Assembly (NCBI RefSeq): GCF_000213175.1
Contig: NW_009799179.1
Coordinates: 7,053,981 to 7,117,980, forward strand
DNA from: Neurospora tetrasperma FGSC 2508
Taxonomy: Eukaryota > Ascomycota > Sordariomycetes > Sordariales > Sordariaceae
Reading direction: 5' to 3'
Length of the DNA stretch: 64,000 nucleotides
The notes beneath the pieces are model-generated. The model worked only from the letters and a program-made list of their open reading frames with translations, was not told where the DNA came from and ran no database searches. This document shows, piece after piece, positions 33,480 through 44,044 of this stretch. Numbering within the stretch: position 1 is the stretch's first letter; each line of letters opens with the position of its first letter. A program made the position numbers and the translations under genes.

Positions 33480-34240
33480 GAGAGATTAATTAGGTTAATC
33501 TTTATAAAGCAATCTAATTTAAATATTTTATAAGAGCGAGGGAAGATTACTATTATAAATACAACCTATAAAATAAATTATTATAACTTCTATTTATTTA
33601 TAGTTATAGTACGAGACGACTACGGTTCTTAGCTTCCTATTACGTTCTTCTATATTATTTATTAATATACTAATATTATTGAAATATATTTAAGAACTTT
33701 AATTAATTAATATAGTAATTTAAATAGTTAGGTTGTAAAGTATATAATAATAGACAATTTAATAATTAAATAATTAACTATTTATAATACTTTTACTAAT
33801 AAGGGGGGAGCTACTACTATTTAATACTTATTGTATAGGAAATACTCTTAGAATTTATTATATAGAAATATTTAAAATAACGAAGAATATTTAGAAGCTA
33901 TAGGTATAATACTATACTACCGATCAACTAAGAAGAAATATTTCGCATCTATTAATATAGTTATTATTCGAAGTATTTGTAAATAAATAGTTTATATTAA
34001 GAAAGATTAGAAACTAAAAACCAAGTACTAGGTTTACTAATTTAAATATAGTATTCTTTTACTTCTTTAAATTAATACTACGAATATAATTAAGTTTTAG
34101 TATAGTTACTTTAAGACTAAAAATGCTATGAAATAGAAGATAGTAGGGTTTTATAGTTTGAAAGGCAGTTTTATTACTATTATAAATAGATTAGAAGATT
34201 ATTACCGTTTAGCTAATAAACGGAAGATTTATAGTAAATA
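33480..34240 (+). mobile_element. Possible MULE-type DNA transposon transposase remnant
   Basis: One plus-strand frame starting near 33543 stays coherent over several hundred bases despite many stops. It begins KITIINTTYKINYYN, similar to the D-TYKTN opening of MULE/FAR1 transposase domains once the G-to-A changes typical of RIP are allowed for. It continues with RDDYGS...LPITFFYII, IIIDN about 60 residues on, and later FYSLKGSFITIINRLEDYYR, in an order reminiscent of the DDE region and the helical segment after it. It is clearly a dead copy. The assignment is tentative and rests on pattern memory; other transposase families remain possible. Confidence 0.35.
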
Positions 34241-37200
34241 TTAATGTAGACCTTTCGTATATATATTTCTAAACTTTAGTTTCGAATAGCTACCTATTTG
34301 TATATAGACTATAGTCTTTCAAAAGCTTTACGAAGTAAGAAAAAAAATGTATACCCTTAAAGAAATTTAGGAAGGATATACAAAAGTACTTAATTGGGAA
34401 GTAATATATAAGAAAGATAATTAACTATAAATTCTCTACTTATTTAATACTATTTAGAATATTATACTAATATATTATAGTTATAATACTAATAAGGTTT
34501 CTCTTCTTAAACCTCTTAATAATAAATTTCAAAATTATAATTACTTTAAATTAAATTATCTATTATTAAGAAATATTAATAATAATTAGGTAAAAGTAAA
34601 TAATCTTCTTGCTAATATACTTCTCTATAAATATAAATAGTTCGCAATATAGTAGCTCCTATATACTTATATCTAATATTATTATATTATATTCAATTTA
34701 TTACTTCTAATATATTTTATTCAATTAATTAATCTTTAGGCAGAAAATAGCTTTAAGGTTTATAAAGAAATTAAAATACTATTTGAAGGTATATTTAATA
34801 GTATTATTAGTATACTATTAAAATAAAAGCTATAGACTTAAGAGATTAGCGAACGGTTAAATATAAATATTTACCGAATTAGAAATTTAGTAATAATTTG
34901 CGGAGGTTCCGTAGAAGAAACGGATTACTAATTTCAAATCTTTATTAATAAGGTAAAAAAAAGCATCGATGTTATCTATACTATTAATTTAGAAGATTTA
35001 TAATAGTAGCGGCTAAAAGCTTTAAGGGAGGATTTAGATTAGTATTTTATTTAAAGTTTTATAGTATATCATTTAATATTTTACTCGAATTAAAAAGTTA
35101 AAGTTTTAACTATTTTTTTTAAGGCTACCCCCTTTAATATATTGTAAAAATATATTTTATATACTATCTACTAAAAATTAGAGGGCTATAGGTACTATAT
35201 GACTATAACCCCGTAGCGGAGTAGTACTATATATATAACATTATAAATTGATAATACCTTAACCTTTATAGAGTATTCCTAAATATAAATATATAGTAAA
35301 ATAAAAAAAAGGTAATATAATTATTAATAAGTATATTTTATACTAATATATCGATTTGTAGGTTATATATCTAAGTATATACACTAATATAAGTAGAAAT
35401 ATATATTTCTCTTAATTTTCATTATTATTTTACTTAGTAATAGTACTAAGCTACCCCTCCATTGAACCTCTCGTATAAATAATAAAATAAAAAATTCTAA
35501 TATAAAATACTCTAAATTCTTATATAGGATAATATTTAATATAGTAAAGCAAATAAGTATATAAATAATACAGTAATTTATTTAAATTTAAAATTAAATT
35601 ACTAATAAATAAATTACTAAATAAATAATTACCCCTCTATTTTACTTTCTTTTATTGTATTACCTTCTCTTCTTCTCCCTCTTCTTCTATTATATAATAT
35701 TACTACTTTCGTACGTATCCCTCCCCTTTTCAACTATACGTATAATTTTTATTAATAATATTTATATATTTAATAGATTTATTTTCTTATACTACGCTAC
35801 TCTTTTTATCGTACGTATCTATTTTTCTTTTCTATACGCAATTTAATTCTAAGCACAAACTTAAATTAATATATCTATAATTATTTAATATACAATAATA
35901 ATAATAACTGACTATTCTAACTATAATTCCCAATACTCGTACTAATAATAGTTCTACTTCTAATTAGGGCTTTATATCTATTAATATATAAAATACTCCT
36001 ACTATTAAAATTAGTATTAGCGAAAAGCGTAAGGCTAATATTATTACTATCAATTCCCCCACCCCTATTAAAAAAATTATAAGAGCTATTCTTCTATAAT
36101 TCCTTATTTATATTTCTATATTCTAATATTAATTAGAAGGTTACCGCTCTTACTACTCCTACTAAGAAGCTTAGCAAGGAGTATAAGATTCCTTGTACTC
36201 CTTATATTATTAGGGTTGAAAAAAACCCTAGGTAGAAATACTATAACTAAATTAATAGAGGAGTTCTATACTTTAAATATTCTAAAAATAGTTACTACAA
36301 ATATTATATTCTAATAAGAAGTTTCAAAAAACTTTAACCTAACCTCTAATAATTTATTAATTTTTTTTTTCTTTTAAGTTCCCGAGGGTATTAAAGATAG
36401 AGTTATTACTTAATAGGAGGAGAATGCTAGTAAAAAATCGATTAGTAAGCGCTCTATTACTTTTATAGAAGAATATAATAATATTATAAGAATTATTACA
36501 ATTATTAAAAAAAAAAAATTACTACTACTACTATTATTCCTCCCTATATAGGTATAAGCCCCTTCGGTCCGTCCTTACGCCCCTTTAATAGCTATACTTC
36601 TACTAGTTCTTTCTAGGACCAATTTATAATTAAAAAAGAAACTAAGGCTAAAATTTAAGAGGAGAAGGAGTTTATTTTATATATTCGCTAGGTTGAGGCT
36701 TTAGAGAAGATTGTTAATTCTTTTAGTAATTATTTACCTATTTTTGCTATATATATTATAGGTATTAAGAATGTTTTTAATACTATTAATTAGAGCCTTA
36801 TAGGTTTCTAAATTTTTTAAATTTACTAAGAAACTTCTATTAATTTATTGTAAAATAGTTTAATATTAGTAATTATAGTATTTATAATACTCCTCTCCCT
36901 AAAGATAACGAGAAGGAAAATACTACTATTATTTAGAAGGAGGGTAATAGTAAGGAGGATATTAATAGTAAAAATATTAGTAATAAAGGCAGTAGTAAAG
37001 AGGAGGATTTATTTTTAATTACTATATAAATAATTAAAGGTTATTATCTACAAAACTAGAGTGGTTTAGCTCTTTTCAAATATTAGTTAATATTTATTAG
37101 GAGGTTTTTTATCCAACTTTCTCTTTTACCTTTTTCTTATTTCGATATTATTATTTAATTTATATCGAAAAGTACTAATACCTCTATAAATATAGTAAAA

Positions 37201-37440
37201 ACGGTGTTTAAAAAATAAAAAATAAAAATAGTATTTAGTAGTAACTATTTCAATAATAAAAATTTTTATAATTATTTTAATTATTAAATAATATTCTTAT
37301 TATATAAAACCAAACTTAAATATTCAATTTCGTAAAACTTAATATAAAATCTACTAATTCTTAATTTAAAAGCTCAATATTTAAAGGTAAGATTCATCCT
37401 ACTATCCAAATTATACTAGTAAAGTCTTAGATATTCCGCA

Positions 37441-40400
37441 CTAGATTTGCTATTTGCACATCGATGCCAGTATTATCGTTAAAATACCAGCCAATATACG
37501 GTTCCCGCAACCGCGGCTTAAGCGCTTACGTACCGCTACAGTTCCTACCTAAGCGCGTTGCGCACGGAATATAGAAGTTACTAGTGACATTAGTATTGCA
37601 TCCGTACGGTGGTTCGAAGTAGGCGCAGTACTTGCCAAAATAGGTAATTGGGAGATTTTGCGCGGACCTGGATAACGACCCCCCTCTCATCCCCAACAGG
37701 CTCCATCGCGTTGGTTTTCGTTCTTCTGCCCATCTGGCACGTCCTACTCTGGCCTGTATTTGCGCCGGAAGTTTGGACGAGAGGACGAAGGTGAAAGCCT
37801 AAAACACCCCGCAACTGGTTGATACCCTTCCGTCAGCCAGCCGACGCCATCTCGCTTCACGCTTCAGGGACACTGTGACAAACATGCACAGTAAACAGAG
37901 TTTAGCCCGTCCCCGTGGAAAATCGAGCCGCATTTACCTAGGCTTGGATTTTCAGGACAACAAAGGACGCCTTTCGACTCGGTCAATTCCTGGGGAAGAC
38001 AGAAGAATGCAAGGTTTGGGTTGTAGTACGAAGATCGATTAAGAAGCCGATTGTTTCGTTGCGGATGAAACATAGAGCGTCTGTAAGAACATTCCTTCGT
38101 TTTACCCCCCTCACGTGCATAAAACTAAACCTTTTAACCTCCCAGTAAAACGCCTCCTCGCTACATCTGCTCGAAGTCGTGCTAAAAGATTGCGTGCGTC
38201 TTTCACTATCGGTGTAACCAGGGTTCAATGACATGCAACGAGGGGGGATAGGGTACGACATATTTTATTGCTCGATGAATTGACTAACCTCGAGCTAACC
38301 TCGCTCCGCAACATGGATGTCGATCAAAAGCCTGCACTAATTTGCCGGAACGATCTGATATCACCCATTCAACCACCCCGGTTCACCAGTGATAATGAAA
38401 TGAACGAATTGCTTTACCAGCACTGGCGATGTCAATAAGTATGTGTCTCCTTTTGCCTTCTGCTAACCAATTCTCAGCGCGTTATAGCACATGCGCGTTT
38501 GGCCATAGCTTTGTTGAGGTTGAAGTCGCTGTCACAGTGCGACGACTGAAGATGCTACCCCTGGTCATCCAAATGCTTGGATCGGTTCGTCCCAGCTCTC
38601 TCCTCCCGGCCTTCAGCCCGGTACGTACCCTCGTGGACGTCTCGGTATGCAAGAAAGGTACATACTACGTGCAGACAGCATGACGGCCCCGGCCCCCGGG
38701 ATGTCTCGGACTTCATACATGCTGTACGTACGACGTCCTCCGGGTCATATTGGAGCTTTCATATCGACAGCTGCGTAACACAGGACTTTTCGTTCTTGAC
38801 GATTAGTTGCTTCCATGTCTTTAGATGTCGGCTCAACGTTGAATGTGCTCTCCAGATTGATCAAAACGGAGGCCAATTCACGAAGAAGGTATTTACGTCT
38901 ATCTACCCACGGATTTTGTAATGTCAAGGTTTACAACTGCAAAGAGCCGAGGCCACAAAATACTCATCTTGTAACAAGGAGAATGACAAAAGTTTCCAAG
39001 CCATAAGAGATGCTAGTTATCGCCGTTGTTGACAGATTTACCCATATCTGCAAGGTTTCAAACAGAAAGAAAGCTCGTCATATCTAAAACTACTACATCT
39101 TGGGCATGACTCCGAATACCTAAATAGAGACATAATGATTTAATCCCCTCACCCCCTCCCACTGAAAAAAATGGGGCTTTTTCCTTTGTTAAGGGTTTTT
39201 TTTTTTTTTTTCTTTTGGGTCTAGTGGCGGTGACTACCTCTCTGTGATTGTTCATACAGTAGCACAGGGCTATTTCAAACCACAGATTTGATTATGGCCC
39301 ATGATATGTCCAAGTCGTCTATTTCTTCCAAGACATCAGGCTCTCTCGACTTAGGCGCTGTCGCTTTAAGTTCATGAAGACAATGTATACCTGGTTGGAA
39401 GAGAGAAACCATTGCCAATACATGGAACCCGAGACACCAAGAGAGGACCTGCGCAGCGTTTCATCACAAGGTATCCAAAGTCCCAGAGAGATTGATAAGT
39501 GAAAGTTAGGATGGATGGTGACATTTATCGTAGAAATCTGCTAAACCTTGGAGAAGGGGGGTAAAGACAAGTCGGCCTGGTCACGGCGACCAGCTGGCAG
39601 AGGGCCAAGCCTATGGTCCTCAAGCTGCATCAGAACTTACCTTTCTCCGATGACGTCGCGGGGTGGCTGTTGATGGTCCCCTTCCCCAGCGGACTTGGCT
39701 CCGTCGAAAGCTCTAAAAGAGCTGGGATATCTGGAATCCGGAACCATGCGACAGCCGAGACAGTCGCGTTCATGATCACATTACTAAAGTCATAGCTCTG
39801 CACTGTTGACTTGCCTGAATGACATCCTTCTTTTGCCCATCCTCTCATGTCCGTCTTCTGCATGTTTCGAAAGTCTGGACTTCGACCAGCCCATGAGAGA
39901 TTCCCACTACATAGACAAGCGACGACGAGCCAGTATTCTAAGCGAGGTGTTGATCGATCGTCTACTCTCGGGTTGTCGGAACCGGAACCATGTCATTGTG
40001 CAACGATGCAAGGAGACCGCAACGGTTCACGATGTGACGCATGCACATTGCTGCACAGCACTCCTCCCCCCCTTCGAAGTCACGAAACGACACGCCATCT
40101 TGTTCCTCTGATTGGCCAGTTGCCGTGGGTGGGAATTAGCCCACAGTCGAGCTACAAGCGCCCAAGTGGGCTAAAAGCTCTCATTGGGTAAGCCAAGAGT
40201 TAGCCCACTATCGGAATCTCACCGGGCTCCGCTAGAAATGATCTATTTTTAACTTATTTTTAGCACTTCGCACGGGCTGTATCAATCTTTGATACACTGC
40301 ACCGTCAGCACCCATCTATTCCACACTCCGCAGTGTCACCTACAATGTCAATCCACCCCAACGAAGTTTCTTTTTGCTCACTTATTGCCCAATACAACAC

Positions 40401-42185
40401 CCTCTTGTTCCGATGCCCGGCATTGGCGTTAGATGACCCTGGATTTTGAGTTTTGCACCTTCCATATCTGTCTTCTACCAGGATCCAAATCATCTTCCCC
40501 GATTATTTCAGGAATGTCCATCTTTTCAATCTGCAAGAAGGAGGAGCTGAGTGTTACCTTTCTCCAAATCATCGTCGTTCTTTCCCATCATCATCCCGGT
40601 TCAAGCATGCCGTCCAGACTAAGATATGGCTAATTTGGGACTCCCAAATCCTCATCCTGCACATCAGCGTTCCATTTCGTTGATCTACAGCGTCAGTGCA
40701 TGTATATCCCGTCCACACAACACCGTCTTGCGGCTCTGTCAGTCCATTCTAGCTTCCACTTTACCGGAACGGCGGCTATGTAAGGAACACGATCTTATCT
40801 CCATGGAAAGAAAGGAACCGATATGCACCGCGCCAAAGTTAGAATCAGCGCAAAAGGACTTTCAAGACACTCAACTATTCCAACTGTTGTGCTGTGTTCA
40901 AGCCCCTAGTTCCGGCATGATCTTCCTCGAGCCCTCCGGCGTCAACTGATTGTCCGGGTAGTGAGAGGGACCACGACTTTCCCATGCATATCACACAGTC
41001 GATTTCTAGGCCGGCGATTACTAGCTTGGTGTTGATCACACATTACGACCGTGTTGAAAATCAGACAGGGTACCCCATAAGTATCTTATCCAAACAAACC
41101 ACCACCAGGTTTGGCGTCTGTCCCCGCGCTGGAAAATCTGGACAATGACTTTACTGGCTACATCTAGAGGTACTTAACCCGTGATTTAGCCAACAGGACC
41201 TATGTACACTACCCACGTCAAGTGCCCCTCGAAAAAGCAACCGGGGACAAGGGTAGCACATGGTAACCTGCAGTCAAGTTGCCGTTTACCGTCCAATGTA
41301 GCTGTTGCTCATTGGACAGTACTCCTATGCTGATTGATACGAAGGTACACCATCTCCAGTTTCAATTGTTTTTCTTTCATATTGAATCTAGCATATGCCT
41401 GTTGGCAATTCGGTAACGAGTGAGCCACTTCCATCAGGCACGCATTAGATACCTCTCTAAGCACATCTACATGCCAGGAGCAATGAAGCTACCGTGCTAT
41501 TTGCGAACTCGCAGTACCGATGATGGAAAACATGCGAATCTCATATTAGCCAAGATTGGAAGTTTAACTAGATGCCGCGGATTTTCACACATCTTCAGGT
41601 AGTAGTATCCCACATATCTCGATTTCTCGGTCGATTGAAAATTCAACGACGCCTAGACAATCATTAGTTAATGGAGGGAAGGCCACAACAATAAGCTGAT
41701 AGACAAAAGCAAATTGGAGAGACACACAGGTTCACCCACAATTACTCCAGACGCCGCTCTGTGCCACTGATGAAGCCTCAAGCCTCCCACAGTTCCGGGA
41801 TCCCGTCCCTTTTATTATGTGTGGATGTCAAGCCTCATGCCCACACACACCCACTGAGTGGTTAGAATAGACGCGGCGGTTGGTTCCACGCAAGAGACAT
41901 GGTGTAGTTCACCTGTGGCTTTTGTTTCGTCCTACCGCCTTCCATTAGACTTCTGCGGGGCGTAGGGCGCAGTCAAGCCATGTATCGAAACAAGCCGTGT
42001 AGGCAGGACTCTCAATCAGTCGGTATTATTGGGTTCCCACGTGGGTTTGCGCCTCATGGTAGTCCTTCGTCTAGAGGAGTAGGTCGTTCTCCATGAGCTT
42101 CCGTTGTGGCTCTCTTGTTTTGTGGCCAAATTTGCTTCTCTCATGGACCCCACGTTCCTGACCCCCCCCCCCCCCACCACACACT
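37441..42185. other. Gene-poor region between AT-rich block and assembly gap
   Basis: 4.7 kb of roughly ordinary base composition. All open frames are short (under 120 codons), overlap on both strands and lack motifs or coherent splice partners. It contains a hairpin-prone repeat at 40136-40208 and a small perfect hairpin at 40279-40295. I cannot support a gene here; non-coding RNA or an unrecognised orphan gene is not excluded. Confidence 0.5.
40136..40208. repeat. Alternating TTAGCCCAC / GTGGGCTAA repeats
   Basis: TTAGCCCAC at 40136-40144, its exact reverse complement GTGGGCTAA at 40166-40174, and TTAGCCCAC again at 40200-40208. The last two, with inner CTCT/AGAG, can fold as a hairpin of 13 paired bases. 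It may be an end of a small inverted-repeat element or a structured transcript. Confidence 0.55.
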
Positions 42186-42950
42186 NNNNNNNNNNNNNNN
42201 NNNNNNNNNNNNNNNNNNNNNNNNNNNNNNNNNNNNNNNNNNNNNNNNNNNNNNNNNNNNNNNNNNNNNNNNNNNNNNNNNNNNNNNNNNNNNNNNNNNN
42301 NNNNNNNNNNNNNNNNNNNNNNNNNNNNNNNNNNNNNNNNNNNNNNNNNNNNNNNNNNNNNNNNNNNNNNNNNNNNNNNNNNNNNNNNNNNNNNNNNNNN
42401 NNNNNNNNNNNNNNNNNNNNNNNNNNNNNNNNNNNNNNNNNNNNNNNNNNNNNNNNNNNNNNNNNNNNNNNNNNNNNNNNNNNNNNNNNNNNNNNNNNNN
42501 NNNNNNNNNNNNNNNNNNNNNNNNNNNNNNNNNNNNNNNNNNNNNNNNNNNNNNNNNNNNNNNNNNNNNNNNNNNNNNNNNNNNNNNNNNNNNNNNNNNN
42601 NNNNNNNNNNNNNNNNNNNNNNNNNNNNNNNNNNNNNNNNNNNNNNNNNNNNNNNNNNNNNNNNNNNNNNNNNNNNNNNNNNNNNNNNNNNNNNNNNNNN
42701 NNNNNNNNNNNNNNNNNNNNNNNNNNNNNNNNNNNNNNNNNNNNNNNNNNNNNNNNNNNNNNNNNNNNNNNNNNNNNNNNNNNNNNNNNNNNNNNNNNNN
42801 NNNNNNNNNNNNNNNNNNNNNNNNNNNNNNNNNNNNNNNNNNNNNNNNNNNNNNNNNNNNNNNNNNNNNNNNNNNNNNNNNNNNNNNNNNNNNNNNNNNN
42901 NNNNNNNNNNNNNNNNNNNNNNNNNNNNNNNNNNNNNNNNNNNNNNNNNN
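42186..42950. other. Assembly gap (765 N)
   Basis: Undetermined bases. The left edge is a C-run followed by CACCACACACT, and the right edge an 18-base C homopolymer, so the gap was probably caused by a homopolymer that could not be sequenced through. Frames spanning it are artefacts. Confidence 0.98.
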
Positions 42951-44044
42951 CCCCCCCCCCCCCCCCCCACCCAACAACAATTGTGTAACTATCACCCAGG
43001 CTGTACCTTTCTACATACCTACTTCTGTCTACGTCTATCTACGAGATGTGATTAAATTCCCTATAATGTGACATTAACCATGAAAGCAATAGTACCTTTA
43101 GCTCAACTGGTGCTGTGGATGGCTGGTTGACGCCGTAAGGGAAGATAGTTGCAATTGTCAGGTGCAAGCAGAATGAGAATTTACAGCTGTCGTCAAGAAT
43201 GGGCCTTGAGCTCAATGCCTTGGAAGCGGTTTGTCAACCATTCCTCCGTTATGGCTTCACTGTGTATACTGTGACTCTTACCTAACCGACCTTTACTTAC
43301 AAATTCCAAATAAACGCCCGAAGGGCCCTTTAAAGGAGGAGAAGAAGAAGAAGAAAAGAGTTCACAATGTGTGATCCAATTCTGTGAGAGTATCCGTGAT
43401 CCTTTTTATATCATTTCTAGTACGATTTCAAGCTCCTCTTTTCATCCTTGTTTGATATCCTTCCATGCCCATGGCTTCCAACGCAAACTTGTTTGTCCCT
43501 GCTCGCACCCTCACGACAAGCCAACTTATTTCTGATGCTTGAAAATGATGCTACTGGGCCGCCTAAAGGCCTGTCAACAGTAGAAGACCCTCAGCCTGAC
43601 TAACTAACCGAAGCAAGACTCTTGGAGGGTGATTACCGGCTCCTCGTCGTTCTGTCTGAAACATGGGGCTGAAAATAAACGCATTCCTTAGACGAAACCG
43701 TGAAGCCTAATATAATGGCGTTCGAGACGGTCAACAAGGGACGAAAAGAACAATGGCGATATGATGTGAAATGTGAAATGTGATACCGTCGTGTTTTCGC
43801 CAACCGCAAGACGCCAACCACAAAAAGCAAAAAGCGCCACTGCTCTTGTCCATTGTTATACAGAGCGGTACGCCAACCACCCCAGGCAATATACTGCCCA
43901 ATTTGCTTTGCCGTATACCTCGTCATGGCCAACCAAGTTATATGGAACCAACCCATATGAAAGAAGGCAGTCAATGTGACTTTTTTCGGCTACCTCCAGG
44001 TTAAAACACCAGAGCCAGCGATAACAATAACCACCACAACCCTA
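42951..44044. other. Intergenic region downstream of TAF1
   Basis: 1.1 kb, including a purine-rich (GAAGAA)n tract around 43340-43360. No supported gene; open frames are short and motif-free. Confidence 0.5.

Larger units (their letters stand above)
31961..37440. repeat. AT-rich, RIP-like degenerate repeat block
   Basis: About 5.5 kb with an abrupt change in composition. For example 34441-34500 contains no CpA or TpG but very many TpA, and the whole block has only one ATG- or alternative-start open frame above 60 codons (35655-35846), against dozens in the flanks. TpA excess with CpA/TpG loss is the known mark of repeat-induced point mutation, which in Neurospora strikes duplicated DNA and is followed by cytosine methylation. 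The block is therefore most likely one or more old transposons. Edges are near 31960-32010 and 37440-37570. An exact index needs dinucleotide counting. Confidence 0.85.

Noticed and set aside
35655-35846. 63-codon frame in the AT-rich block
   Set aside because: Phe/Leu/Ile/Tyr-rich because of base composition; no evidence of coding.
41790-41812. Fragment resembling a 5S rRNA stretch (CGGGATCCCGTCCC)
   Set aside because: Only about 14 bases match; the rest of a 5S gene is absent.
42071-43071. Open frames spanning the N run
   Set aside because: They consist mostly of unknown residues from the assembly gap and poly-Pro/Gly from the C homopolymers.
43098-43150. tRNA-like A box (TAGCTCAACTGG)
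   Set aside because: The following sequence lacks a GGTTCRA B box and a closing acceptor stem.
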